Assembly (NCBI GenBank): GCA_035906235.1
Contig: JAMIFN010000054.1
Location: forward strand, 1-41,533
DNA: 41,533 nucleotides
Direction: 5' to 3'
Source: JAMIFN01 sp035906235
Lineage (GTDB): Bacteria > Pseudomonadota > Gammaproteobacteria > Burkholderiales > Burkholderiaceae_C
In this document: one piece after another, positions 1 to 8,997 of the stretch
How the letters are laid out: each line of letters starts with the position of its first letter
Numbering within the stretch: the stretch's first letter is position 1
Program-made: the position numbers and the translations under genes
Notes under the pieces: generated by a model
What the model was told of the DNA's origin: nothing
Seen by the model: only the letters and a program-made list of their open reading frames with translations
Database searches by the model: none

Positions 1-585
1 GGGGTCTGAAAGATCCAAGATGTTCTAACAGAACTTGCAGAGAGCACATGACTTATAGTTTGGGTTCTTCTCCATGAACCGCTTGAACTTCAAATCGCAG
101 AGCTTGTTGAACTACTACTCGGGAAGCAATGTCTTGAAATCGTTGACGTTTATGGGTACCCTTTTCTCAAGACATTTTTCGCTGGGACAGCAGAGAATCA
201 ATTCAGGAGATGTGGAGAAGTTTCTTGCATACTCAGCTACGCAGTGCCAGCAAAAGACACAGCTGCAGTTGATGAACTTATAGGGGCTTCTCAGGACATC
301 TGCGCAGATTTGACACTCCCCCTTTTCACAGTTGGACAGCACCAGCAAAGAATTTTTCACTTTTTCGAAGACATTTAAAGTAGCAGTTACTTCTACTTCT
401 CTTGTCTGGAACAGAATGCGATAGGCAAGATTGCTGCCTGTCTTGGGATCCTGCTGGGCAGCTTCCAGGATGTTGATAACTGTATTGAGATTTTTCCCTC
501 GATAGGAAATCTTTTCGCTGTAGCATTTGAACAGTTGTATCCCTCTTTTGATCTTTTCCTGAATGCCTTTGATTTCAGCACTGTT
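1..585 (-). CDS. Eukaryotic (ciliate-like) RBR/RING-IBR protein fragment, UAG read as Gln
   Basis: Read on the minus strand this stretch encodes a cysteine-rich module with spacing C-x2-C-x12-C-x-C-x2-C-x2-C-x17-C-x4-C, the layout of RING1 in RBR (RING-between-RING) E3 ubiquitin ligases, with Cys where His is usual at the fourth ligand. After FKTLLPE come two TAG codons (115-117, 112-114), yet the same frame goes on with FNKLCDLKFKRF and MEKNPNYKSCALCKFC, which is the typical linker into the IBR domain (family pattern: RFhEpNPphphC). A third TAG is at 25-27. Reading UAG as glutamine restores one continuous domain, which points to a ciliate nuclear code. The piece is open at both ends: it leaves the window on the left and stops at the junction with bacterial DNA near 575-590. 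The exact protein is not identified. The RBR class is fairly secure; the organism is inferred from the code. Confidence 0.7.
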
Positions 586-2101
586 TACCGAGCTGCGCGA
601 ATGGGTGTTTGCCAAAGCCACCCAGGGCACTACGCGCACGGTGGCGCTGCAGACTTTTCGGCATTTGCATGCGCTGAGTTTGCGCTTTCACCTCTCGCGC
701 CAAATGGGGGGCGTGACGCGCGATATCGAACGCGGCGTGCGCGGCATTGAATCGCTGATTTCCTACAGCCTGTATTCCATCTTCCCCACCATCGTTGAGG
801 TGGCCTTGGTGCTGGCGATTTTGGGCAGCCGTTTTGACCTGGCTTTTGTCTGGATCACGCTGGCGGCGCTGGCAGCCTATATGGCTTTCACCATCAGCGT
901 GACCGAATGGCGCACCCAATTTCGCCAGCAGGCCAATTTGCTCGACAGCCAGGCGCACACCGTGGCGGTAGATGCGCTGATTAACCACGAGACGGTGAAA
1001 TACTTCAACAACGAAGAACGCGAAGCGCAGCGCTACGACACGGCGCTTTTGGGTGTACACCAGGCCAAGCTGAAAAGCCAAAGCTCGCTCTCGCTGCTCA
1101 ATTGCGGGCAGCAACTCATCATTGCCTGTGCGCTGGTGGCCATGCTGTATTTGGCGACGCAAGGCGTGGCGCAGGGGCGCATGAGTTTGGGCGATTTGGT
1201 CATGGTCAACGCCTTCATGATTCAGCTCTATATCCCGCTGAATTTTTTGGGCGTGATCTACCGCGAGCTAAAACAAAACACCACCGATTTAGAGCGCATG
1301 TTCAATCTGCTGGACGAAAACGCCGAGGTGCAAGATCGCCCCAATGCAATCGAACTGCTGCCCAGCAGCAGCCCAGAGCTGCGTTTTGAAAGCGTGGACT
1401 TTGCCTACGAGACCGATCGCCCTATCTTGCAACGCGTGAGCCTGCATATTCCTGCCGGCAAAACCGTGGCCGTGGTGGGCGCATCGGGTTCAGGTAAATC
1501 CACCTTGGCGCGTTTGCTCTACCGTTTTTACGATGTACAAGCGGGCAGCGTGCAAGTGGCGGGGCGTGATGTGCGCGATTACAGCCAAGCCAGCCTGCGC
1601 CGCGCCATCGGCATCGTGCCGCAAGACACCGTGCTGTTTAACGACAGCATAGGCTACAACATCGCCTATGGCCGCGTAGGCGCTACGCAAGCCGAGGTGG
1701 AGGCGGCTGCGCGCGCGGCGCAAATCCACGATTTCATCGCCAAACTGCCCAAGGGCTATGACACGCCTGTGGGCGAGCGCGGCCTCAAACTCTCGGGCGG
1801 CGAAAAGCAACGCGTGGCCATAGCCCGCACCCTGCTGAAAAACCCTGCGATTTTGGTCTTGGACGAGGCCACCAGCGCCCTGGATTCAGCCAATGAACGC
1901 GCGATTCAGGCGCAGTTAGAAGGCATCAGCGCCAGCAAAACCACGCTCATCATTGCGCACCGCCTATCGACCATCGTGCACGCGCATGAAATTGTGGTCA
2001 TGGACGCAGGCCGCATCGTTGAACGCGGCACGCATGAAGCGCTGCTGGCCTTGGGTGGCAAATACGCCAGCATGTGGGCGCTGCAGCAAAAAACGGCTTA
2101 A
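572..2101 (+). CDS. ATM1-type ABC exporter (fused permease-ATPase), N-terminus missing
   Basis: Half-transporter of the Atm1/HMT1 group, which exports glutathione- or metal-linked substrates across the inner membrane as a homodimer. The remaining transmembrane part begins inside the domain at LFTELREWVFAKATQ, followed by the family stretch GGVTRDIERGVRGI. The ATPase domain is intact: Walker A VVGASGSGKST (about 1469-1501), ABC signature LSGGEKQRVAIAR (about 1790-1828), Walker B ILVLDEATSALD and H-loop IIAHRLS. Relatives are about 600 residues; roughly the first 90-100 are absent because the sequence changes to eukaryotic DNA near 575-590. The ATG at 563 is therefore probably not a real start. 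The 3' end faces phoR, separated by a copy of the interspersed repeat. Confidence 0.9.
   Translation: MSALFTELREWVFAKATQGTTRTVALQTFRHLHALSLRFHLSRQMGGVTRDIERGVRGIESLISYSLYSIFPTIVEVALVLAILGSRFDLAFVWITLAALAAYMAFTISVTEWRTQFRQQANLLDSQAHTVAVDALINHETVKYFNNEEREAQRYDTALLGVHQAKLKSQSSLSLLNCGQQLIIACALVAMLYLATQGVAQGRMSLGDLVMVNAFMIQLYIPLNFLGVIYRELKQNTTDLERMFNLLDENAEVQDRPNAIELLPSSSPELRFESVDFAYETDRPILQRVSLHIPAGKTVAVVGASGSGKSTLARLLYRFYDVQAGSVQVAGRDVRDYSQASLRRAIGIVPQDTVLFNDSIGYNIAYGRVGATQAEVEAAARAAQIHDFIAKLPKGYDTPVGERGLKLSGGEKQRVAIARTLLKNPAILVLDEATSALDSANERAIQAQLEGISASKTTLIIAHRLSTIVHAHEIVVMDAGRIVERGTHEALLALGGKYASMWALQQKTA
575..590. other. Eukaryote/bacterium junction
   Basis: Left of here the minus strand reads as the RBR protein; right of here the plus strand reads as the ABC exporter. 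Plus-strand similarity to the exporter begins at about SALFTELREW, and minus-strand similarity to the RBR protein plausibly ends at about SAEIKGIQEK, so the two overlap by a few bases. That is compatible with a short shared sequence joining the two during library construction or assembly. The exact breakpoint cannot be set by eye. Confidence 0.7.
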
Positions 2102-2120
2102 AAACCACTGAAGACACTAT

Positions 2121-2172
2121 TAAAAATATAGCTGTTCAGGCAGGTTTTCTGGCCTGAACATCAAAAAACACC
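2121..2172 (+). repeat. Interspersed repeat copy A
   Basis: Contains AGCTGTTCAGGCAGGTTTT followed by a GGCCTGAAC arm. In this copy GTTCAGGC and GCCTGAAC form an 8-bp stem around a 10-base loop. It lies between the convergent ABC exporter and phoR genes and may serve as their shared 3' structure. Confidence 0.75.
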
Positions 2173-2235
2173 AAGAGACGGCCAAAAACATCCGAGGAAA
2201 GGCCGGGACAGTTCCTGATGACTTGCTGCTGGTGT

Positions 2236-3576
2236 TTAGCTTGCTGGTGTATGGCGCAAACGCTGTGCCGGAAAAATCACCGCAAATTCCGAGCCTTTGC
2301 CCAATTGGCTACTGATCTGCAACTCGGCACCATGGCGCTGCAAGGCGTGTTTGACGATGGCTAGGCCCAAGCCTGTGCCCCCCGTCTCGCGCGAGCGGCT
2401 GCGGTCGGCGCGGTAAAAACGCTCAGTCAGGCGCGATAAATGCTCAGACGCAATGCCCGCGCCGGTATCGCGCACCGCAAAACGCGCATGACCGTCAGCG
2501 GCCTGCTGCCAAGTCACGCTGATGCTGCCGCCCGCCGGCGTGTAGCGCACGGCATTGCTGACCAAATTCGACAGGGCGCTTTGCAATTCGCTGACATGGC
2601 CGGCAAGCTCGCCCGCCTGCGCCAAATCCGCCGCCGCCGGAAAGTGCAGCTGCAGGGGGGCAGCGCCCGCAGGCAGAATGTGCGCTGCCAGCGCTCTGGC
2701 CTCTTGTTCGCATTGCGCCAATAACAGACGCACACTGGTCCATTCGTCAAAATTCGGTGGCGGGCTGCCTTCTAAGCGCGAGAGCGTGAGCAAGTCGTGC
2801 ACCAGGTTTTGCATACGCGTGCCTTGCTGCGCCATCAGGGCTAAATAGCGCTCGCGTTCGGCCGCGTCTAAATCTAAGGTCTGCAAAGTTTCCACAAAAC
2901 CGACCAAGACCGTGAGCGGGGTGCGGATTTCGTGCGAGACATTGGCGACAAAATCGCGCCGCATAGCCTCGGCCTGCTGCAAAGCGGTGATGTCGCGCGA
3001 GAGCAAGAGCTTGCGGCCATCACCATAGGCAAACAGCTGCGCAGAAATGGTGCTGGGGTGCTCGGGCTTGCTGTTTCGCCCAGGCAAAAGCACTTCGTGG
3101 CTGTAGTCTTGTCCAGCCCAATAGGCCGCAAATTCGGGTGCCCGCAGCAAATTGCCTATGGATTGCTGGGTATCGCGCGCGCCGTCAAAACCAAAATGGT
3201 TTTGCGCCATATGGTTGCACCACTCGATGGCACCGTGCTCGTCTAGCAGCGTCACCCCATTGGGCGAGGCCTGCAACGCATCTAAGATTTCTTGCAAGCG
3301 CTGGGCACTGGTTTGCGCTTGGGCTTGCTGTTGGCGCAGTTGGCGACGCATACGCGCGGCGGCCTCGCCCCAGTTGCCACCCAATTGAGGCTCGGCGGCG
3401 ATGGCGTCTTGCCGCAACCAGCGCAACACGCGCGCTGCCGCCCAACTATCCCAGAGCCATTGCGCCCAGGCCAAAAGCGCCACCCCGGCAACTGCGGCCC
3501 AAGCACCCCAGAGCCACCAGGCCAGTGCCGCTATGCTGGCCTGAGCCAGGGCGTAGAGAAAAAATTGCAGTCCCAT
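2236..3576 (-). CDS. phoR: Phosphate regulon sensor histidine kinase PhoR
   Basis: Membrane kinase that phosphorylates PhoB when phosphate is scarce and is restrained by the Pst transporter through PhoU. 446 residues: hydrophobic N-terminal anchor (about 5-45), a PAS segment (about 95-200), HisKA with the phospho-accepting His215 in NVSHEIRTPL, N box LSNLVSNAVRYTP (about 335-347), and G boxes RDTGAGI and GTGLGLAIVKH (about 400-410). Length and domain order are normal for the family. It is the last gene of the pst-pho operon, 123 bases after phoB. The start was taken at MGLQFFLYAL because the membrane anchor begins at once. Confidence 0.95.
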   Translation of the reverse strand: MGLQFFLYALAQASIAALAWWLWGAWAAVAGVALLAWAQWLWDSWAAARVLRWLRQDAIAAEPQLGGNWGEAAARMRRQLRQQQAQAQTSAQRLQEILDALQASPNGVTLLDEHGAIEWCNHMAQNHFGFDGARDTQQSIGNLLRAPEFAAYWAGQDYSHEVLLPGRNSKPEHPSTISAQLFAYGDGRKLLLSRDITALQQAEAMRRDFVANVSHEIRTPLTVLVGFVETLQTLDLDAAERERYLALMAQQGTRMQNLVHDLLTLSRLEGSPPPNFDEWTSVRLLLAQCEQEARALAAHILPAGAAPLQLHFPAAADLAQAGELAGHVSELQSALSNLVSNAVRYTPAGGSISVTWQQAADGHARFAVRDTGAGIASEHLSRLTERFYRADRSRSRETGGTGLGLAIVKHALQRHGAELQISSQLGKGSEFAVIFPAQRLRHTPAS

Positions 3577-3699
3577 AAATGGCAGTGGCTCTCAGGCTGG
3601 TGATGCGTTGGCAAGTCGTTAAACGGGCTACGCTTGGGCTGCAGCTTGGGCTGCATGGTGTGCAGGCTTAGCAGGACTTGATATGGGCTTCTTGTGGAC

Positions 3700-4392
3700 T
3701 TAGTGTGTGGCCGGGCGACTGATGCGGTAGCCGCTGCCGCGCACGGTTTCAACCAAGCTGCCAGCATCGCCTAGGGCCGCACGCAGGCGCTTGATATGCA
3801 CATCCACGGTGCGCTCTTCAATATACACATGATCGCCCCAGATTTTGTCCAGCAACTGGGCGCGGCTGTGTACGCGCTCGGCATGCTTCATGAGGTAGTG
3901 CAGCAGACGAAATTCGGTGGGGCCGAGTTTAATCTCTTGCCCCGCGTAGCTGACGCGGTGCGCGCCCGCGTCTAGCAGCAGCTCGCCTATGGCCACGCTG
4001 TCGCCCACTTGCTCGGGGGCGCGGCGGCGCAGCACAGCGCGGATACGCGCCAGCAGCTCTTGCGGCGAAAAGGGCTTGGTGATGTAGTCGTCCGCCCCTG
4101 CATCCAGACCCTGCACTTTGTCGGGCTCGTCACCACGGGCAGTCAGCATCAAAATCGGCACGGCTTTGCTACGCGCATCGCTGCGCCATTTTTTCGCCAG
4201 CAGCACGCCGCTGGTGCCAGGCAGCATCCAGTCCAGCAAAATCACATCAGGCAGCACGGCATCCATTTCCGCTTGCGCGGCCTCGCCGTCAGCTGCCCAA
4301 ACGGGTTGAAAACCGTTGTGCCGCAGGTTCACGGCAATCAATTCGGCAATCGCGGCTTCATCCTCGACCACCAAAACACGGGGTTTACGCAT
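3700..4392 (-). CDS. phoB: Phosphate regulon response regulator PhoB
   Basis: OmpR-family transcription factor that binds Pho boxes when phosphorylated by PhoR. 230 residues: receiver domain with acidic pair Glu10-Asp11, phospho-acceptor Asp54 in ILLDWMLPG and Lys106 in TKPFSP, then a winged-helix DNA-binding domain from about 130 to the end (EERTVDVHIKRLRAAL, VRGSGYRIS). An AAGGA ribosome site precedes the ATG. It sits 28 bases after phoU. The candidate Pho box before pstS at 9057-9074 is its likely target, which would make the operon autoregulated. Confidence 0.96.
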   Translation of the reverse strand: MRKPRVLVVEDEAAIAELIAVNLRHNGFQPVWAADGEAAQAEMDAVLPDVILLDWMLPGTSGVLLAKKWRSDARSKAVPILMLTARGDEPDKVQGLDAGADDYITKPFSPQELLARIRAVLRRRAPEQVGDSVAIGELLLDAGAHRVSYAGQEIKLGPTEFRLLHYLMKHAERVHSRAQLLDKIWGDHVYIEERTVDVHIKRLRAALGDAGSLVETVRGSGYRISRPATH

Positions 4393-4420
4393 ACGCAGTT
4401 GTCCTTGTCCTTGAGCGCAA

Positions 4421-5122
4421 TTACTGAATCACGGATTCAATTTCAGCCAAGGTCGTGTGGCGCACATCTTTGCCTTCGACCAAATAGATGATGAGCTCGG
4501 CCACATTTTTTGAATGGTCGCCTATGCGCTCAATGGCTTTAGCCAAGAAGAGCAAATCCAAACTCGGCGAGATGGTGCGTGGATCTTCCATCATATAAGT
4601 GATGAGTTTGCGCACAAAGCCGTCAAACTCGGCGTCGATGAGGTCGTCCTCTTTCAAAATCGCCACGGCCACTTTGGTATCTAGGCGTGCAAAGGCATCG
4701 AGCGCTTTGCGCAGCAAGCCTGAAGCCAGATCGGCGGCCATACGCAAATCGCTAGATGGCAGCGAGCGCGCCGCACCACTGCTGATGATGGAGCGCACCA
4801 TGCGCGCCATGCGCGTAGCCTCGTCGCCCATGCGCTCTAAATTGGCCGTCGCTTTAGAAAAAGCCATCAAGAGGCGCAGATCGCGCGCCGTGGGCTGGCG
4901 CCTGGCGATGATGGTGGTCAGCTCGTGGTCAATTTCCACTTCCATGCTATTGACACGGCGCTCTAGGCCATAGACCTGCTCCACCGCCTCATCGCTGAAA
5001 TGCGACAGCGCGTAAATGGCCTGGCGGATTTGCTCCTCGACCAAGCCGCCCAGCTCCATCACGCGGGCTGAGACTTGGTGCAATTCGCTATCAAACTGCG
5101 AAGAAAGGTGTTTATCGGGCAT
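4421..5122 (-). CDS. phoU: Phosphate transport regulator PhoU
   Basis: Cytoplasmic all-helical protein that links the Pst transporter to PhoR and keeps the Pho response off when phosphate is plentiful. 233 residues, two PhoU repeats, each with the metal-binding style motif seen in the family: LERMGDEATRMARMV near residue 95 and IERIGDHSKNVAELI near residue 195. The start has a strong AGGAGG ribosome site 5-6 bases upstream. Only 17 bases separate it from pstB, consistent with one transcript. Confidence 0.96.
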   Translation of the reverse strand: MPDKHLSSQFDSELHQVSARVMELGGLVEEQIRQAIYALSHFSDEAVEQVYGLERRVNSMEVEIDHELTTIIARRQPTARDLRLLMAFSKATANLERMGDEATRMARMVRSIISSGAARSLPSSDLRMAADLASGLLRKALDAFARLDTKVAVAILKEDDLIDAEFDGFVRKLITYMMEDPRTISPSLDLLFLAKAIERIGDHSKNVAELIIYLVEGKDVRHTTLAEIESVIQ

Positions 5123-5139
5123 GGTTTTCCTCCTGAAAT

Positions 5140-5925
5140 TTAGCCGAAGCGGCCTGTGATGTAATCTTCTGTCTCTTTGCGTTCGGGCTTGAAGAAGAGT
5201 TTTTCAGTCGAACCAAACTCGATCAAATTACCCAGGTACATATACGCGGTGTAGTCGCTGCAACGCGCCGCCTGCTGCATGTTGTGGGTGACGATGACCA
5301 CGGTGTAATCGTTTTTCAGCTCGGCAATCAGCTCTTCGATTTTGGCGGTGGAAATCGGGTCTAGCGCTGAGCAGGGCTCGTCCAGCAGCAGCACTTCGGG
5401 TTTGATGGCAATGCCGCGCGCAATGCACAGGCGCTGCTGCTGCCCACCAGAGAGGCTGGCGCCGCTTTGCTGCAGTTTGTCTTTCACCTCGTTCCACAAC
5501 GCGGCTTTGCGCAGTGCCCATTCGACGCGCTCTTCCATATCGCTGGCTTTGAGGTCTTCAAACAGCTTCACGCCAAAGGCAATGTTGTCGTAGATGGACA
5601 TGGGAAAAGGCGTGGGTTTTTGAAACACCATACCCACCTTGGCACGAATCAAGGCCACATCTTCGCGGCTGGTCAGCAGGTTTTGGCCATCGAGCAAAAT
5701 TTGCCCTTGGGCGCGTTGCTCAGGATAGAGCTCAAACATGCGATTAAAGGTGCGCAGCAAGGTGGATTTGCCGCAGCCCGATGGCCCGATAAACGCCGTG
5801 ACCTTGTTGCTGGGGATGTCGAGGTTGATGTCTCGCAGGGCATGGAATTTGCCGTAGAAAAAATTCAAATCGCGTACGGCCAGTTTGGCCTGCTCTGCAG
5901 TGGGTGAACGCAAAGGGGAATTCAT
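5140..5925 (-). CDS. pstB: Phosphate ABC transporter ATPase PstB
   Basis: ATPase subunit that drives high-affinity phosphate import through PstA-PstC. 261 residues: Walker A GPSGCGKST (47-55), Q-loop in VGMVFQKPTPFPMSIYDN, signature LSGGQQQRLCIARGIA, Walker B VLLLDEPCSALDP and H-loop VTHNMQQAARCSD, all PstB-specific in wording. It ends in the usual TEDYITGRFG tail. It lies 16 bases after pstA and 17 bases before phoU. Confidence 0.97.
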   Translation of the reverse strand: MNSPLRSPTAEQAKLAVRDLNFFYGKFHALRDINLDIPSNKVTAFIGPSGCGKSTLLRTFNRMFELYPEQRAQGQILLDGQNLLTSREDVALIRAKVGMVFQKPTPFPMSIYDNIAFGVKLFEDLKASDMEERVEWALRKAALWNEVKDKLQQSGASLSGGQQQRLCIARGIAIKPEVLLLDEPCSALDPISTAKIEELIAELKNDYTVVIVTHNMQQAARCSDYTAYMYLGNLIEFGSTEKLFFKPERKETEDYITGRFG

Positions 5926-5941
5926 GATGAGTGCATCGTCC

Positions 5942-6817
5942 TTATTTTTGACGGGTGAGTACGCGCGCCAAGATATTGAGCGCCAAGACAGCTAGGGTGA
6001 TGAGGAAGACCGCCGCCCAAGCCAATTGCTGCCAATTTTCATAGGGGCTCATGGCAAATTTAAAGATGGTGACAGGCAAGCTCGCCATCGGGCCGCTGGG
6101 GTCTGCAGTCCAAAACTGGTTATTCAAGGCCGTAAACAGCAGCGGGGCAGTCTCGCCTGCAATGCGCGCCACAGCCAGCAAGATGCCGGTAATCACCCCA
6201 GCGCGTGCGCCTTTGAGGGTGATGCGGCTGATCACCTTCCACTTGGGCGCACCCAGCGCATAAGCGGCTTCGCGCAGACTAGCAGGTACCAATAGCAACA
6301 TATTTTCTGTGGTGCGAATCACCACGGGAATCACAATCAAGGCTAGCGCCAGCACGCCCGCATAGCCTGAAAAACTTTTGAATCTAGCCACCACCACGGT
6401 GTAAACAAACAGACCGATAACGATGCTGGGCGCAGACAACAAAATGTCATTGACAAAGCGCGTAGTGCCAGCCAAGCGGCTGCTGGGCGCGTATTCAGCT
6501 AAGTACACCCCCGCCATGATGCCTATAGGTGTGCCCACCAAAGCCGCCAAAGCCACCATCAAGGCCGAACCAAATATGGCATTGGCCAAGCCACCTGCCT
6601 CATTCGGCGGCGGCGTCATTTCGGTAAACAAAGCCAGACTCAGGCCACCTAAGCCTAAACGCAAGGTTTCCCACAAAATCCATACCAGCCAGAACACCCC
6701 AAAGGCCATGGCCAGAAGTGATAAGGCCAGCGCCAGTTGATTGAGGCGTTTGCGTTTAGCAAAACGCGCCTGACGCAAGTGCTGCGCATATTGCGCATTT
6801 TTTAAAACTTGGCTCAT
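5942..6817 (-). CDS. pstA: Phosphate ABC transporter permease PstA
   Basis: Inner-membrane permease that pairs with PstC. 291 residues, about six membrane helices, and the permease-ATPase contact loop around LREAAYALGAPKWKVISRITLKGA. The ATG overlaps the pstC stop codon (ATGA, 6814-6817), indicating translational coupling. The N-terminal tail (YAQHLRQARFAKRKRLNQ) is basic and cytoplasmic, as usual. Confidence 0.96.
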   Translation of the reverse strand: MSQVLKNAQYAQHLRQARFAKRKRLNQLALALSLLAMAFGVFWLVWILWETLRLGLGGLSLALFTEMTPPPNEAGGLANAIFGSALMVALAALVGTPIGIMAGVYLAEYAPSSRLAGTTRFVNDILLSAPSIVIGLFVYTVVVARFKSFSGYAGVLALALIVIPVVIRTTENMLLLVPASLREAAYALGAPKWKVISRITLKGARAGVITGILLAVARIAGETAPLLFTALNNQFWTADPSGPMASLPVTIFKFAMSPYENWQQLAWAAVFLITLAVLALNILARVLTRQK

Positions 6818-7794
6818 GTGCGTGCTCCTTCACCTTTTTGCAGGCGGTTAAGCAAAACTTTAGACAGCGCCAACACCACAAAGGTAATAAAGAACAACAC
6901 CAAACCCAAATAAATCAGCGAGGCTTGGTGCAGGCCTTCACCCGCTTCAGCAAATTCATTGGCTAGCGCCGAGGTAATGCTATTGGCTGCCTCAAACACC
7001 GAGAGCGAGTTCAGCTGATTCATATTGCCAATGACAAAAGTCACCGCCATGGTTTCACCCAAAGCGCGCCCCAAGCCCAGCATGATGCCGCCGAGCACGC
7101 CTGTTTTGGTATAGGGCAGCACCACTTTCCAAATCACTTCCCAAGTGGTTGCACCCAAACCGTAAGCCGATTCTTTCAGTAGCGCGGGAGTCACCTCGAA
7201 CACATCACGCATGACCGAAGCAATAAAGGGGATGATCATGATGGCCAAAATAATGCCGGCGGACAAAATCCCTATGCCCACAGGCGGGCCAGAAACCAGC
7301 GCCCCCAGATACGGTACGCCTGCGAATGCCCCCTGCAAAGGCTGCTGCACATAACGCGCCAAGATGGGGCCAAACACCATCAAACCCCACATGCCATACA
7401 CGATGGAGGGGATGGCAGCCAAAAGCTCAATCGCCGTACCCAAAGGGCGTTTCAGCCAAGCGGGTGCTAACTCCGTTAAGAACAAAGCGATACCAAAGCT
7501 CACGGGCACAGCGATGAGAAGGGCAATCGCCGAGGTCATCAGCGTGCCGTAGATCATGACCAGGCCGCCATATTCATCCGTCACCGGGTCCCATTTGGTA
7601 CTGGTGAGAAAGCCCAGGCCGTAAGCCTTGATGGCCGGCCAAGCGCCAATGAAAAGCGACACCAAAATCCCCAGCAGCAAGGCCAAGGTCAGCAGCGCCG
7701 CAGCATAGGCCGCGCTGGCAAATACACGATCGGCTAGGCCCGAGGACCAGCCTGGGCCGCGAACAGCCCCAGATTCAGAGTGCGGGTGTGGCAC
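6814..7794 (-). CDS. pstC: Phosphate ABC transporter permease PstC
   Basis: Partner permease of PstA. 326 residues from a GTG start at 7794 that has an AAGGGAG ribosome site six bases upstream and gives the usual N-terminus (PHPHSESGAV). A longer frame to 7836 is open but has no ribosome site. Membrane helices follow from about residue 25, and the coupling loop is LLKESAYGLGATTWEVIWKV. The 165 bases between pstS and this gene hold a copy of the interspersed repeat, so the repeat lies inside the operon and could affect how much transcript passes from pstS into pstC. Confidence 0.95.
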   Translation of the reverse strand: MPHPHSESGAVRGPGWSSGLADRVFASAAYAAALLTLALLLGILVSLFIGAWPAIKAYGLGFLTSTKWDPVTDEYGGLVMIYGTLMTSAIALLIAVPVSFGIALFLTELAPAWLKRPLGTAIELLAAIPSIVYGMWGLMVFGPILARYVQQPLQGAFAGVPYLGALVSGPPVGIGILSAGIILAIMIIPFIASVMRDVFEVTPALLKESAYGLGATTWEVIWKVVLPYTKTGVLGGIMLGLGRALGETMAVTFVIGNMNQLNSLSVFEAANSITSALANEFAEAGEGLHQASLIYLGLVLFFITFVVLALSKVLLNRLQKGEGART

Positions 7795-7900
7795 GCAAAC
7801 TCCCTTGCTTGAACAGACGAGAAAAGCCCCACCCATAGCCAGCGCTGCAGCAGCGTTGATAAAGCCTAGGGTGTGGCCTATTTTTAAGAATCATATTGGC

Positions 7901-7942
7901 ATATTGAGCCGTAAAACCTGCCTGAGCAGCTATCATTTTTAC
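7901..7942 (-). repeat. Interspersed repeat copy B
   Basis: On the minus strand it reads AGCTGCTCAGGCAGGTTTT then ACGGCTCAAT. It lies between pstS and pstC within the operon, in the same orientation as the transcript. Confidence 0.8.
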
Positions 7943-7959
7943 AGCTCAATGCCACTCTA

Positions 7960-8997
7960 TTATTTAACGGCAATGCTTTTGCCTGAAGTGTCTTTGATGT
8001 CTTTCCAAGATTGCGCGATGATTTTCTTCACGCTCTCAGGCATAGGCACATAGTCCAAATTGGCTGCCGTGCTATCGCCGTTTTTATAGGCCCACTGGAA
8101 GAACTTCAAGCTGGTGGCCGCTTGCGCTGGCTTGTCTTGGGCTTTGTGCATCAAGATGAAAGTCGCGCCGCTGATAGGCCAAGCGGTTTTGCCGGCTTGG
8201 TTGGTCAGGATTTGGTAATAGCTTTTCGCCCAATCGGCAGATGCAGCAGCGGCTTTAAAGGCGCTGTCGTCAGGCGCGACGAAAGCACCATCGGCGTTTT
8301 GCATTTGCACAAAGGTCATTTTCTTTTGTTTGACATAGGCGTACTCAACATAACCAATCGAGTCTGGCAGACGGCCAACAAAAGCGGCTACGCCCTCATT
8401 GCCCTTGCCGCCCGCGCCTGTAGGCCAGTTCACCGCTGTGCCTTCGCCGACTTTCGTTTTCCACTCGGCGTTCACTTTGCTCAGGTAGTTGGTAAAGATG
8501 AAGCTGGTGCCAGAGCCATCGGCGCGGCGCACCACGGCGATGAGCGAATCAGGCAGATTCAAGCCCGGGTTGAGGGCTTTGATGGCCGCATCGTCCCACT
8601 GCGTGATTTTGCCCAGATAAATATCGCCCAGCACTTGGCCGCTGAGCTTCATTTGCCCAGGGGCGATGCCTTTGATATTGACCACAGGCACCACGCCACC
8701 AATCACGGTAGGAAACTGCACCAGGCCTTTTTTCGCCAAGTCTTCGTCTTTCAACGGCGCGTCAGAGGCACCAAAATCCACCGTCTTGGCATCGATTTGG
8801 CGCAAACCTGCACCCGAGCCAACCGATTGGTAATTGATTTTCACGCCCGTGGCTTTGTTGTAATCGGCCGCCCATTTAGCGTACAGCGGCGCGGGAAAGC
8901 TGGCGCCTGCACCTGTGGCCTCTTGCGCTTGCACGCTGATGGAAGCCGCTACTGCCAAGGCAGCCAAAGCGAAATTGCGGAAAGATGCGGTTTGCAT
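7960..8997 (-). CDS. pstS: Periplasmic phosphate-binding protein PstS
   Basis: Binds phosphate in the periplasm and delivers it to PstA-PstC. 345 residues from the ATG at 8997, chosen because AAAGGA lies just upstream and a clean Sec signal peptide follows (MQTASFRNFALAALAVAASI, cleaved after about SVQAQ). Ligand-site segments are visible: GAGASFPAPLYAKW, GSGAGLRQI and RADGSGTSFIFTNYLSK. It is the first gene of the pst-pho operon. The frame is open upstream to 9102, but that part runs through the promoter and Pho box and is not expected to be translated. Confidence 0.97.
   Translation of the reverse strand: MQTASFRNFALAALAVAASISVQAQEATGAGASFPAPLYAKWAADYNKATGVKINYQSVGSGAGLRQIDAKTVDFGASDAPLKDEDLAKKGLVQFPTVIGGVVPVVNIKGIAPGQMKLSGQVLGDIYLGKITQWDDAAIKALNPGLNLPDSLIAVVRRADGSGTSFIFTNYLSKVNAEWKTKVGEGTAVNWPTGAGGKGNEGVAAFVGRLPDSIGYVEYAYVKQKKMTFVQMQNADGAFVAPDDSAFKAAAASADWAKSYYQILTNQAGKTAWPISGATFILMHKAQDKPAQAATSLKFFQWAYKNGDSTAANLDYVPMPESVKKIIAQSWKDIKDTSGKSIAVK

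Noticed and set aside
1..4. Leading GGGG as a ciliate telomere remnant
   Set aside because: Four bases are not enough, and no C4A4/G4T4 repeat follows.
1..600. Natural transfer of a eukaryotic ubiquitin-ligase gene into the bacterium
   Set aside because: The fragment is open-ended, keeps UAG codons that would stop translation in a bacterium, and joins inside another gene; a chimera is simpler.
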